A DNA stretch of 49,969 bases from Clostridia bacterium (GTDB lineage: Bacteria; Bacillota; Clostridia; UBA1212; UBA1255). Of this stretch, positions 7,482-16,144 are shown piece after piece. The stretch covers positions 1 through 49,969 of the forward strand of contig JAEFAM010000009.1 of assembly GCA_016287565.1 (NCBI GenBank). The letters are read 5' to 3'. The translations under genes and the position numbers were made by a program. Below the pieces are notes generated by a model that searched no databases, was not told where the DNA came from, and saw only the letters and a list, made by a program, of their open reading frames with translations. Each line of letters starts with the position of its first letter. The stretch's first letter is position 1.

Positions 7482-8318
7482 TTAAGCTTTTCCCGCGCAG
7501 CCGAACAGTTCGAGCTTCTTTTTGACCTCGGCCTTGATGGCTTCCGTCTTCCGCTGCCTGAGCGAAAGGTAATCGAGCCCTTCCGCGATGCCCTCGCGCA
7601 TTGCCGCCAGGCCTGCCAGGCAGAGGTCGGTGTGGATGTTGACCTTCGTGATGCCGGCTTCGATGGTATTGCGGAAATCCTGATTCGACAGTCCGGAACC
7701 GCCGTGCAGGACAAGGGGAGTGTCCAGCGCCGCCCGGATCTCTTTCAGGCGGCCGATATCCAGTTTGGGCTTTGCCTTGTACACGCCGTGGGCCGTTCCG
7801 ATGGCGATTGCCAGCGCGTCAACGCCGGTCGCCTGCGCAAATTCTACGGCTTCTTCAGGCGTAGTATACATATCCCGGACCTCTCCGTCGCCCGTTGCCG
7901 CCAGCCCCACGTGGCCGATCTCGCCCTCTACGCTGGCGCCGAAGGCGTGGCAGATGCGAACGATCTCCGCGGTGTCTCTGAGATTGTCCGCTTCCGCGCC
8001 TGCAGAGCCGTCGTACATAATGCTTGTAAAGCCGAGTTTCAGCGCTTCTATGCAGCGCTCAAACGTCAATCCGTGGTCGAAATGCACCACTACCGGAACG
8101 CTTGCGCGCTTTGCCGCGGCGATCATGGAAGGTGCGATCAGTTTCAATTCTCCATATGGAAGCAATACCTGCGCGGTGCCTACGATCACCGGCGAACGCA
8201 ATTCTTCCGCGGCGCCGATCACCGCTTCCAGCATATCCGAATCCGTAGCGTTGAACAGCCCTACTGCATAGCGGCCTTTCTGCGCTTTATCAAGGACGTC
8301 GATAAGATTGGTGAGCAT
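7482..8318 (-). CDS. Class II (zinc) ketose-bisphosphate aldolase
   Basis: A 278-residue TIM-barrel aldolase of the fructose/tagatose-bisphosphate class II family, close to the usual 280-305 residues. HFDHG (79-83) supplies the catalytic Asp81 and zinc ligand His82. Further metal ligands are Glu131 or Glu133 in EGEIGHVG, His177 in GTAHG and His205 in VLHGGSG, the last also contacting substrate phosphate. It reversibly cleaves a ketose bisphosphate into dihydroxyacetone phosphate and an aldehyde. Fructose- versus tagatose-bisphosphate preference cannot be decided from sequence by eye. The start is ATG 8318 with a weak AAAGAA upstream. It is monocistronic by position, with its own promoter and terminator. 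Confidence 0.88.
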   Translation of the reverse strand: MLTNLIDVLDKAQKGRYAVGLFNATDSDMLEAVIGAAEELRSPVIVGTAQVLLPYGELKLIAPSMIAAAKRASVPVVVHFDHGLTFERCIEALKLGFTSIMYDGSAGAEADNLRDTAEIVRICHAFGASVEGEIGHVGLAATGDGEVRDMYTTPEEAVEFAQATGVDALAIAIGTAHGVYKAKPKLDIGRLKEIRAALDTPLVLHGGSGLSNQDFRNTIEAGITKVNIHTDLCLAGLAAMREGIAEGLDYLSLRQRKTEAIKAEVKKKLELFGCAGKA

Positions 8319-8399
8319 ATTATCAAATTCTTTCTGTCAATTAGATATCGGCTCTTTCGGGCGGTGGACAACATCCGGCTCCGCGGGCAAGGGCGCTTT

Positions 8400-8428
8400 C
8401 TTATACCACAATCGAAAGGATTTTTCAA
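8400..8428 (-). promoter_or_regulatory. Promoter of the aldolase gene
   Basis: TTGAAA (8423-8428), 17 bases, TATAAG (8400-8405) on the minus strand, leaving a leader of about 75 bases. The remaining gap toward 8510 shows nothing recognisable. Confidence 0.6.
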
Positions 8429-8510
8429 ATACGTCTCATACGCACGTGGAACCTGCGTCGATCTTACGGTAACGATACGAACGTGACCGTGCGTTTCGGT
8501 AATAAGTTGA

Positions 8511-9266
8511 TCAAAAGATCGGGATCTCCCAATACAGTTCGCCTGTTTTATGATTCAGCGTTGCGGCAAAAGTTTCGTTTTGAGAGTCCGACTCCCGCAT
8601 AAGGTAAGAAAGGTGAACGATCTCGTCATCGGAATTGACCCAGGCGGCCACCCAGCCGTCAAGATAATATAAAACGTTGTCCTTCCTGAGCGTTGAGCTG
8701 CCCAGCAAAGCTTCGATATCTTTCACGGCGAGTTGTCCACGTTGAAACGATCTCAGCTCATCCTGCACGCGGGCGAGCGCGGTATTACCTGCTTCGGACA
8801 GTGTCAATTCCGGGTCGATATCATCTCTGAATTGCCGAGTGTTATAGATCGTACGGAGCTGCTGTTCTCCGTCGGCCTGTTCTTCGATGGTGCAGCTGCG
8901 CCTGAGATCGGAAAATTCGAATATCACCGTACGCGTTTCGGTCTTATACACGTCTCTGTAATTTGCGGTAGTGAAATAATCCTGATTTTCCCGTTCCGAA
9001 AGATCTGAATCGAGCTGACGGTATCCGTCTTCGTCTCTTTCGCCCAGCAGTTCAATGAGCTGTTCCCGGCTGAGCAGTTTCAAATCCAATAGTTCGGAAT
9101 CGTTTTCAAGCATGATATTTCGCCGCTCTGATACGGACAGGTCCTCCTGCTTAGACGAGTTGTTTTTATTGTTGTTTTTTACAGCCACGGCAAAAACGGT
9201 GATCGCGGATATGGCGAGTGCAAATGCAACCGCTGCGGTAACGATGATAATTACACGGTTTTTCAT
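8511..9266 (-). CDS. Membrane-anchored hypothetical protein
   Basis: A 251-residue protein I do not recognise. The N-terminus MKNRVIIIVTAAVAF begins a single hydrophobic segment (about residues 3-28) that acts as an uncleaved anchor or signal peptide. A short Asn/Lys/Ser-rich linker follows, then a polar, acidic extracytoplasmic domain of about 200 residues ending in TGELYWEIPIF. That C-terminus recalls PepSY-like domains, whose last strand often reads as a variant of GEIL, but I cannot support the match further. The start is the ATG at 9266: AGAAGG lies 9 bases upstream, and a GTG three codons earlier is part of that ribosome-binding site and so unlikely. It has its own promoter and no obvious partner gene. 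Confidence 0.7.
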   Translation of the reverse strand: MKNRVIIIVTAAVAFALAISAITVFAVAVKNNNKNNSSKQEDLSVSERRNIMLENDSELLDLKLLSREQLIELLGERDEDGYRQLDSDLSERENQDYFTTANYRDVYKTETRTVIFEFSDLRRSCTIEEQADGEQQLRTIYNTRQFRDDIDPELTLSEAGNTALARVQDELRSFQRGQLAVKDIEALLGSSTLRKDNVLYYLDGWVAAWVNSDDEIVHLSYLMRESDSQNETFAATLNHKTGELYWEIPIF

Positions 9267-9333
9267 AAAAAGCACCTTCTTTCAACCATAAAAATTCTCA
9301 TTACGTATGTAAAGCCTGTCTTTACTCGTTTTT

Positions 9334-9361
9334 ATTATAATACGTTGTTTTTTTTTTTCAA
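9334..9361 (-). promoter_or_regulatory. Promoter of the membrane-anchored hypothetical gene
   Basis: TTGAAA (9356-9361), 16 bases, TATAAT (9334-9339) on the minus strand. The spacer includes an 11-base run of A, a length-variable tract that could alter promoter spacing. Confidence 0.65.
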
Positions 9362-9466
9362 CTGCAGATCGAAAACACTGTGAGGATGATCTTGGGAAGA
9401 AACGGATCATACAGATCGACTTCGCATATCCGCATACCGGGCGTGCACGCCGCAAGTCCGTTTCGC

Positions 9467-9495
9467 TTGTAAAAACCGCTTCGGTATGTTAAAAT
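9467..9495 (+). promoter_or_regulatory. Promoter of the signal peptidase gene
   Basis: TTGTAA (9467-9472), 17 bases, TAAAAT (9490-9495), with the transcript expected to begin about 45 bases before the GTG start. Confidence 0.55.
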
Positions 9496-9548
9496 CAAAA
9501 GAGTGGACTGTTTGTCAGAAACAGACGAAATAGGAAGGCGAAGATTCA

Positions 9549-11429
9549 GTGGGATCCGATAAAAAAAAGAAAGAAAATAAACTGCTGCGGTTTTTCGGAT
9601 TCGGCGTACGCGACGACGGAGAAGAGGGAACATCCCCTCCGGAAGCCGCGAGCGTCAACGCTTATTCTGACCAGGATCCGGAAGACAGCCGCTTCGACAG
9701 CGACTGGAAGCCTTTCGTTGACTTTTCCGACGAGGAGGTTGTGTTTGATGACAATGACGAAACGGAATTCTTTGAGGAAGAGGGGCCGCTCCTTAGTGTC
9801 CCGGAAGATAAAGAAGCCGATAATAAAATCGATGAAGAAAAAGATACGCCGGAACAGTATGCTGAGCACGGCGAAGACGCTGATAGTCTCGGTGAGAGCC
9901 AGGCACTCCACGACGGTGGCGGCGAACAAGCTGAGGAAGGACCTGAAGAAACTCAAGGAGACGGACTTCTCGAATATAGTGGTGACTCCGGAGATGGTGG
10001 AACAGAGGAAAGCTTTGGCCGCGGAGGAAGCGGAAACGCTGAAGAAGAGCGCGGAAGCGCCGGAGACGGAAACTCCGAAGAAGAGTCCGGAAACGGAGAA
10101 GCCGGAGAAAGACCTGAAACGGAAGAGGCGGAGACCGTCGCTTTCGAAAGGGGAGAAGACGAAGTCGGCGAAAGGATAAGCGACCTGGAAAAACTCTTCG
10201 GAGAACTCGAAATAGACGACGGCGTCGCGGACGAGGCGGCGGAAGCCGAAAAAGCCGTTCCTGAAGACGAAGATGACGACGGAGAGGACAGCGCGGATTT
10301 CGGCGGAGAAGAGATCGACGTCAGCGGCGGAGAAAGCTTGTCCTGGAACAGGAAGAGCTTGAGGATCGCGGCGGAAAAGACCGGAGCCAGGATCGTTGTC
10401 GACGACGACGTGATGACGGCTGTCACGGCCGGGTATATTGACCGGAACAAATTTAACGAAGAAAAGCAGAAAATTGCCGCGGCCAACGAGGCCGGTGAAG
10501 ATATATCGCTGCTCATAAAAGAAGCGGAGAAAAAAGCCTCTCCTGCGGCAGTCCCTGACGAATCCGCGGTCAGGATCTCCGACAACGCTTTTAGAAAGAT
10601 ACTTGACACGCTTGGCGACGAGGACGCGGAAGTCAACGCCCTGACGTCGGACGATACCGGCGATGGCAACGTACCCGCGGAGCGCGGCGCTGAAACGCCT
10701 GAAGGAGAGGCTTCTTCCGGCGGCAGCGGCCTGACCGACGGCGAAAACGCCGAGGAGCCCGAGAGGGACGAAGAACTTCTGGACTACGACGACGTATTCC
10801 AGGACGATCCCGGCGTCACCAGGAAAAAGACCAGAAAAAAGAAGATACTCGCAGTCGTAAAAGAGGCCGTCAAGAGCGTCCTCCTGTTCCTGGGCGTGTT
10901 TATCGTATTCATCTTCTGCTACCTGACTTTCACGGTATATTGCGTCCGCAACAATCACGTTATAGGATCGTCGATGGAACCCACGCTCCACAACGGAGAC
11001 GAAGTCCGTTCCTCCCTGATGCCCTACGTTTTCGGCAAGCCCAAAGTAGGAGACATCGTTATCGTGGACACCGACCGCATAGGGAAGGGCTTCAGCTTCT
11101 TCGAAAGGATCGGAGACGTACTCAGAAGCAACGAGGGCCTATCCAAGATGTTCTTTAAAGGGCAGGAGGAAGACGTGCTGTGGATCAAGCGCGTGGTGGC
11201 CGTAGGCGGAGACGTAGTGGAGTTCAGAGACGGTCAATTCTACCGCAACGGAGAGCTCGTGACCGAAGATTATATCTACGACCAGACCGTGGTCACGTAC
11301 CCCAACGGCGAGAAGATCGAAGTGCCTGAAGGCTACGTGTTCGTAATGGGTGACAACCGCAACGTGAGCCAGGACAGCAGGGAGATCGGCGTCGTACCGA
11401 TCTACGCGCTTACCGGAAGAAAAATGTGA
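9549..11429 (+). CDS. lepB: Signal peptidase I with a long acidic N-terminal extension
   Basis: A 626-residue protein. Only the last ~190 residues are the type I signal peptidase that cuts secretory signal peptides at the outer membrane face. One transmembrane helix lies at about 437-462, preceded by RKKTRKKK. Then come SSMEPT with nucleophile Ser475, WIKRVVAVGGD with general base Lys547, and MGDNRNVSQDSRE (the box E signature). The preceding ~430 residues are cytoplasmic by topology, low-complexity, rich in Glu, Asp and Gly, and without a recognisable fold apart from a more ordered patch (about 270-360). Typical Gram-positive enzymes have 170-200 residues. Start is GTG 9549 with GGAAGG upstream. 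Codon use suggests that positions about 9859-10117 were once read in the +1 frame (see findings). Confidence 0.88.
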   Translation: MGSDKKKKENKLLRFFGFGVRDDGEEGTSPPEAASVNAYSDQDPEDSRFDSDWKPFVDFSDEEVVFDDNDETEFFEEEGPLLSVPEDKEADNKIDEEKDTPEQYAEHGEDADSLGESQALHDGGGEQAEEGPEETQGDGLLEYSGDSGDGGTEESFGRGGSGNAEEERGSAGDGNSEEESGNGEAGERPETEEAETVAFERGEDEVGERISDLEKLFGELEIDDGVADEAAEAEKAVPEDEDDDGEDSADFGGEEIDVSGGESLSWNRKSLRIAAEKTGARIVVDDDVMTAVTAGYIDRNKFNEEKQKIAAANEAGEDISLLIKEAEKKASPAAVPDESAVRISDNAFRKILDTLGDEDAEVNALTSDDTGDGNVPAERGAETPEGEASSGGSGLTDGENAEEPERDEELLDYDDVFQDDPGVTRKKTRKKKILAVVKEAVKSVLLFLGVFIVFIFCYLTFTVYCVRNNHVIGSSMEPTLHNGDEVRSSLMPYVFGKPKVGDIVIVDTDRIGKGFSFFERIGDVLRSNEGLSKMFFKGQEEDVLWIKRVVAVGGDVVEFRDGQFYRNGELVTEDYIYDQTVVTYPNGEKIEVPEGYVFVMGDNRNVSQDSREIGVVPIYALTGRKM

Positions 11430-11523
11430 TTTCTTAATAGATCCGTGTTTGAAAAAAGCGCCCGCGGGAGAAGCAACATAAAGAAGAAACAAACCCACTC
11501 TGACATATTTCGATTTTAGAAGC

Positions 11524-11615
11524 TCGGCGAAACCGAATTTAGCTTGCGCAGCAAATTTAGCTCGCCGTTCACGGCGAATATAGCTGCGGTGTACTTCCTT
11601 ACGAAGTACACCGCA
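11524..11615. repeat. Array of four hairpins joined by an ATTTAGC spacer
   Basis: Four perfect inverted repeats in a row: TCGG-CGAAA-CCGA (11524-11536), TTGC-GCA-GCAA (11544-11554), TCGCCGT-TC-ACGGCGA (11562-11577), and a 13-bp stem with a 5-base loop (11585-11597 / 11603-11615). The three spacers are 7 bases each: ATTTAGC, ATTTAGC, ATATAGC. The array fills the gap between the convergent signal peptidase and pepF genes. The regular layout suggests a repeated intergenic element rather than a simple terminator; the last hairpin has no immediate T-tract. Confidence 0.75.
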
Positions 11616-11660
11616 ACGGCCAGGCGCTTTCTTTGTTTTAAACGTTTTTATCTATCCGGT

Positions 11661-13469
11661 TCATCCGACGAGCTTTTCCATTTCGTCCACAAGTTCTCCG
11701 AACAGTTTCAGCGCGCTGTTGACCGGATCCGGCGTGCTCATATCGACGCCCGCGATCTTCAGAAGCGAAATGGGATCCGCGCTGCCGCCGGAAGACAGGA
11801 ACTTCTTGTAATCGCGCACGGCCGTTTCTCCCTCGGAAAGGATGCGGTTGGCGATCGCCACAGCCGCCGAGAAACCGGTAGCGTACTGGAACACGTAGTA
11901 GTTGTAGAAGAAGTGAGGAATCCTTGCCCATTCGAGACCGATGAGCTCGTCAGAAAGCATTGACGGACCGAAATACAGCTTGTTCAGCTCGTAATATTTG
12001 TCACAGAGCAGATCGGCGGTGAGAGTCTCGCCGGCTTCGCTCTTCTGGCCCATGAACAGTTCGAATTCCGCGAACATCGTCTGGCGGTACACGGTGCCTT
12101 TAAACTGGTCGAGGAAGTGGTTGATCAGGTACGCGCGCTCTTTTGGCTCGGCGGTCCTGGAGAGCAGGTATCTCATCAGCAGAACTTCGTTGACGGTGGA
12201 GGCAACTTCCGCTACGAAAATGACGTAATCGGCGGTGCATACGGGCTGGTTCTTTGTGCTCAGGTAGCTGTGCATGGCGTGGCCAAGCTCGTGCGCGAGC
12301 GTGAACTGGCTGTCCAGATTGTCCTTGTGATTCAGCAATACGTAGGGATGAGGCCTGGGAAGCCCGGAAGAATATGCGCCGGAGCGTTTGCCCTTGTTCT
12401 CGTATACGTCGATCCAGTGATCTTTAAAGGCGGTTTTCAGTACGGAGGTATAATCTTCGCCCAGGACCTTCAAAGCGTCTAAAACGGTCGATTTCGCGGC
12501 TTCAAAGGGTATCTCCGCGTCAACGTCCGCTACCACCGGCGTGTACACGTCGTACATATGCAGTTCGTCCACGTTCAGCAGACGTTTGCGCAGGTCAACG
12601 TACCTGTACATCTTGTCCAGATTGTCGTGCACCGCCCGGATCAGATTGGTGTACACCTCCACCGGCACCTCGGTACGGTCAAGCGCCGCTTCGAGGGTGT
12701 TGCCATATTTCCTGGCGCCGGCAAAGAACCTCAGCTGCTTGAACTGTCCGTCCAGCGTGGCGGCAATCGTATTCTTAAACTCGCCCAGACGGTTGTAGTA
12801 CGTCTCGAAAGCGTTCTTGCGGAGCACCCGGTCGGAACTCTCCAGCAGCAGAGTCAGAAGTCCTCCTGTAAGCGTGTGCCGGACGCCCTCGCCGTCAACT
12901 GCGTCGGGATAGGTCATATCGGCGTTCCTGAGAATGCCCGCGATATTGTCCGGGCTGTCAGCCATCTCTCCGGCGGAAGCCAGCAGCTGTTCCTCGCCGG
13001 CAGACAGGCAGTGGGCTTTCCTGCGGCGGATCTTGTCGATGGGCCTCTTGTATTCCAGCAGTCCCGGCTCTTCTTTGTAGAAACGCTCCATTGTCTCGTC
13101 GTCGATGGCCAGGATCTCCGGTACGGAGAAAGCGGCGGCGCCTTGGAGCGCGACTATTACGCCCATAGCTTTTCCGCGCATATTTTGGTAAAAACCGTTG
13201 CCAGTGTCCTGGTCGCCGGAGAGGCTCGCGTATCCGTATACCGCTTCGGCTTTAAGGGAGATCTCGTCGTCTTTCCTGAAATATTCCAGCAGCTTTCCGG
13301 CGCTCGAACCCAGCTTGCCTCTGAACTCCGCTATCTCGGAAACGACGTTCTGAAGTTCCGTATATGCGGCCTCCCAGGCGGCGTCGTCGGGGAAGATCGG
13401 AGTCAGATCCCAGGTGTATTTCGGGTCAACGTCCTTGCGTTCGGGTATTGCTTTGGCTGTTTTACTCAT
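11661..13469 (-). CDS. pepF: Oligoendopeptidase F (M3B metallopeptidase)
   Basis: A 602-residue cytoplasmic zinc peptidase that cleaves short peptides. The metal-binding HELGH is at residues 393-397 (LAHELGHAMHSY). Other family segments are the N-terminal KYTWDLTPIFPDDAAWE, SGLPRPHPYVLLN before the active site, and FFYNYYVFQYATGF near the C-terminus, which lines the substrate cavity. Length and domain order are normal. Start ATG 13469 has GGAGG 7 bases upstream. It is divergently transcribed from the transposase-domain gene, the two sharing a short intergenic region, and converges on the signal peptidase gene across the hairpin array. Confidence 0.94.
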   Translation of the reverse strand: MSKTAKAIPERKDVDPKYTWDLTPIFPDDAAWEAAYTELQNVVSEIAEFRGKLGSSAGKLLEYFRKDDEISLKAEAVYGYASLSGDQDTGNGFYQNMRGKAMGVIVALQGAAAFSVPEILAIDDETMERFYKEEPGLLEYKRPIDKIRRRKAHCLSAGEEQLLASAGEMADSPDNIAGILRNADMTYPDAVDGEGVRHTLTGGLLTLLLESSDRVLRKNAFETYYNRLGEFKNTIAATLDGQFKQLRFFAGARKYGNTLEAALDRTEVPVEVYTNLIRAVHDNLDKMYRYVDLRKRLLNVDELHMYDVYTPVVADVDAEIPFEAAKSTVLDALKVLGEDYTSVLKTAFKDHWIDVYENKGKRSGAYSSGLPRPHPYVLLNHKDNLDSQFTLAHELGHAMHSYLSTKNQPVCTADYVIFVAEVASTVNEVLLMRYLLSRTAEPKERAYLINHFLDQFKGTVYRQTMFAEFELFMGQKSEAGETLTADLLCDKYYELNKLYFGPSMLSDELIGLEWARIPHFFYNYYVFQYATGFSAAVAIANRILSEGETAVRDYKKFLSSGGSADPISLLKIAGVDMSTPDPVNSALKLFGELVDEMEKLVG

Positions 13470-13527
13470 ATTTTGCCTCCGAAAGTGAAAATTTCTTTTT
13501 GGAATTCTATCATATTTCCGGCAAATT

Positions 13528-13536
13528 TGCTATAAT
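13528..13536 (+). promoter_or_regulatory. Extended -10 promoter of the IS5-type domain gene
   Basis: TGCTATAAT (13528-13536) is an extended -10 element without a recognisable -35 box. The longer string TTTGCTATAAT also occurs before the GlsB gene near 35522-35532. Confidence 0.5.
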
Positions 13537-13573
13537 GTGATCAATAATATTATTTGCCCGGGAGGTCGACGCG

Positions 13574-14041
13574 ATGGATTCCAGACGCAGTTTTACCGAT
13601 ATCGAGTACAGTATGAGAAAACAGACCGGAAAAAGGGAAGAGCTCCTCTTGCGCCTTGACGCGATAATGCCCTGGGAGGAACTGACCGGTTTTATTAAAC
13701 CGTACTATCCCTCGGGAAGGCGCGGCAGGCCCGTGAAGCCCCTCGACGTGATGCTTAAAATGTACCTGCTCCAGCGCTGGTTCGGCCTTTCTGCTGCAGG
13801 CATGGAGAGCCAGGCGTACGACAGTTACGCCTTCAGAAAGTTTATCGGCGTAAGTTTCCTGGAGGAACAGATCCCGGACGCCAACACTCTTTCCAGATTC
13901 AGAAGGCTTCTTAAAAAGAACGGGCTGGAAGAGAAGATAGACGGTACCGTGGACGCGGCCATCACCGAAGCCGGCATCAAACTTACTCCCGGCAGCGTGG
14001 TGGAACCCTTTATAAGGCCTCTGCGCAAGAAAAGCAAATAA
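13574..14041 (+). CDS. Solo N-terminal (DUF772) domain of an IS5-type transposase
   Basis: A 155-residue protein matching only the N-terminal domain of IS5/InsH-like transposases: RRSFTDIEYSMRKQTGKREELL, MPWEELTGFIKPYYP, GRRGRPVKPLDVMLKMYLLQ and DANTLSRFRRLLKKNG. It stops at ITEAGIKLTPGSVVEPFIRPL, where IS5 has GTLVDATII with the first catalytic Asp; here that position reads Glu and the DDE catalytic core is missing. No terminal inverted repeats are evident. The gene has a good ribosome-binding site (GGGAGG, 8 bases before ATG 13574) and an extended -10 promoter, and shows no internal stop. It is either a truncated insertion-sequence remnant or a domesticated DNA-binding/dimerisation domain; the intact expression signals favour the second without proving it. 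Confidence 0.8.
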   Translation: MDSRRSFTDIEYSMRKQTGKREELLLRLDAIMPWEELTGFIKPYYPSGRRGRPVKPLDVMLKMYLLQRWFGLSAAGMESQAYDSYAFRKFIGVSFLEEQIPDANTLSRFRRLLKKNGLEEKIDGTVDAAITEAGIKLTPGSVVEPFIRPLRKKSK

Positions 14042-14122
14042 CAGACAATATAACAGGATAATTAGATCCGGCCTGTCGCAGACCCGCTTATCCGCCACTG
14101 ACAGCGAAGGAGATGAACCCAT

Positions 14123-16120
14123 ATGCCTCCCGGACCTGACAATAAAGTCAACGACCAGTACAAGGTCCCGAAACCCAAAAATCTGAAGGACGTGCCCCGA
14201 TTTCTCAAGGAGGTCGTCGGCTCCTTCTCCAAAAGAATGTTCTACATCCTGAAACTCGTCTGGGAAGTGAGCCCGGGCATACTGTTTCTGATGGCTTTTA
14301 TGGCGGTCTTCAACGGCGTGATGCCGGTGATCGGATCCCTGATCGGGAAAGAGCTTCTCAACAGCCTGGCCAAATCCTATTCCGGCCAGATCACCGAATT
14401 CAAACTGATAATGACGCTGCTCATATTCCAGTTCGCCTATTCGCTGATCAACAGCGTGGTGAACCGGCTGGACGGCACCGTGATCCGCATCTCCGGAGAG
14501 CTGGTATCCAACCACATAAAGCAGAAGATAATGAACAAGGCCAAGGAAGTCGACCTGGCCAGTTTCGACAGCCCCGAGTTCTACGCCAAGATGGAGAACG
14601 CCAACAGAGAAGCGGGCAACAGGCCTATCCAGGTCCTTAACGCCACTTTCTCCATTGCCTCGGCGCTGATCAGCATCATATCGTTCATCATCGTTCTGGC
14701 GGCCATCGGAGCCATACCAGTGCTGCTGGTGATACTCGTTGCCATCCCGTCCACCATCATCAATTTCGTGTACCGGCGCAAGAACCACAATTACGTTTTC
14801 CGCCGCAGCAAGGACCGCCGCCAGATGAGCTATTATTCCGAGGTCATCGTCAATAAAGACATGGTCAAGGAAGTCCGCATGCTGGGGCTGGCGGACAATT
14901 TCATCGGCCGCTACAACGACGTTTTCCGCCGCTATTTCAAGGGCCTGAAAAAACTGATCGTGGAAGAGTGCCTCTGGAACATCGGCGCCACTTTATTGTC
15001 CACCGTGGTCAACTGCGTGCTGTTCGTATTCATTGCCAGAGGCGTTTTCGAGGGGCGCTACGAGATCGGTTACTACTCGCTGTATACGGGAGCGCTGAAC
15101 TCCATTGCCGCCGGCATCGCCACGCTGATCACCACCACCGCCAACATTTATGAAGGGACGCTGTTCATCAACAACCTCATCGCGTTCATGGAAGAAAAAG
15201 CTTCCGTCACGCCTATCCTCGACGTTCCGCTTCAAGTGGAGCGGGGCATCGGCCACACCATCGAATTCAGAGACGTGTCCTTCCATTATCCGGGGATTGA
15301 GCGCAACGTTATCAATCACATAGATCTGACCATACACGCAGGGGAAACGGTGGTCATTGTAGGCCTCAACGGCGCCGGAAAGACCACGCTGATCAAGCTG
15401 CTCACCAGGCTTTACGACCCCACGGAAGGCACGATATACCTGGACGGCCACGACATCAGAGAATACGATCTGGAGAGTCTTTACGACCTGTTCGGTATCG
15501 TGTTCCAGGACTACGGAAAATACGCCGTGTCGGTACGGGACAATATCATGTTCGGCGAAGTGAATTCCGAGATATCCGAAGAGCGGGTGAGGGACGCGGC
15601 CAGGGCCAGCAACGCTTCCGACTTTATCGATGCGCTGCCGGACAACTACGACACGCCTCTTATGCGGACCTTCGAGGAGAACGGCATCGAGCTGTCCATC
15701 GGCCAGTGGCAGAAGCTGGCGATCGCCCGCGCATTCTATTCCAAATCCGACATACTGATACTGGACGAGCCCACGGCCTCGCTGGACCCCATGGCGGAGC
15801 AGGAGATATTCAACCAGTTCGACGAGCTCAGGAGCGACAAAACGTCGATATTCGTCTCTCACCGCCTGTCCAGCGCCACCACCGCCGATACCATACTGGT
15901 GCTTCAGGACGGCCACATCATCGAGTCGGGCAACCACTCTCAGCTTATGAATAAGAAAGGGGAGTATTACAAGCTCTTCTCGACCCAGGCTGCCAGGTAT
16001 CTGACTCCGGTAGATCCGGATGATACGGTCCCGGAAGGCGGCAATGAAAACGCGGGAGGCAGCCGGCCAACCTTCCCGAATCCCAACGTGGCGCTTCCGC
16101 ACAATTCCAGCCACACCTGA
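14123..16120 (+). CDS. ABC exporter, fused membrane and ATPase domains
   Basis: A 665-residue half-transporter expected to work as a homodimer in the cytoplasmic membrane. Residues about 45-340 form the six-helix transmembrane domain, and about 365-620 the nucleotide-binding domain. The latter has Walker A GLNGAGKTT (Lys420), signature LSIGQ (524-528), Walker B ILILDEP (Asp548-Glu549) and the switch His in SHRLS. A proline- and asparagine-rich tail of ~35 residues follows. The cargo is unknown; no peptide precursor, peptidase domain or accessory protein lies next to it. ATG 14123 has AAGGAG upstream. It follows the IS5-type domain gene by about 80 bases without a visible terminator, so they may be co-transcribed. 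Confidence 0.9.
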   Translation: MPPGPDNKVNDQYKVPKPKNLKDVPRFLKEVVGSFSKRMFYILKLVWEVSPGILFLMAFMAVFNGVMPVIGSLIGKELLNSLAKSYSGQITEFKLIMTLLIFQFAYSLINSVVNRLDGTVIRISGELVSNHIKQKIMNKAKEVDLASFDSPEFYAKMENANREAGNRPIQVLNATFSIASALISIISFIIVLAAIGAIPVLLVILVAIPSTIINFVYRRKNHNYVFRRSKDRRQMSYYSEVIVNKDMVKEVRMLGLADNFIGRYNDVFRRYFKGLKKLIVEECLWNIGATLLSTVVNCVLFVFIARGVFEGRYEIGYYSLYTGALNSIAAGIATLITTTANIYEGTLFINNLIAFMEEKASVTPILDVPLQVERGIGHTIEFRDVSFHYPGIERNVINHIDLTIHAGETVVIVGLNGAGKTTLIKLLTRLYDPTEGTIYLDGHDIREYDLESLYDLFGIVFQDYGKYAVSVRDNIMFGEVNSEISEERVRDAARASNASDFIDALPDNYDTPLMRTFEENGIELSIGQWQKLAIARAFYSKSDILILDEPTASLDPMAEQEIFNQFDELRSDKTSIFVSHRLSSATTADTILVLQDGHIIESGNHSQLMNKKGEYYKLFSTQAARYLTPVDPDDTVPEGGNENAGGSRPTFPNPNVALPHNSSHT

Positions 16121-16144
16121 GACGCCTTTGACGTAAAAAAAAAC

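Noticed and set aside
9546-10991. Long minus-strand open frame opposite the signal peptidase gene (481 codons), and another at 9953-10669
   Set aside because: They are mirror images of the GAA/GAC-rich acidic coding sequence, have biased Ser/Phe/Val composition, and lack start signals.
13500-14122. A complete insertion sequence around the IS5-type domain gene
   Set aside because: No terminal inverted repeats, target duplication or catalytic domain could be seen on either side.
13550-14788. Minus-strand open frame of 412 codons across the IS5-type domain and ABC exporter genes
   Set aside because: It overlaps two well-supported plus-strand genes, has shadow-type composition and no ribosome-binding site.
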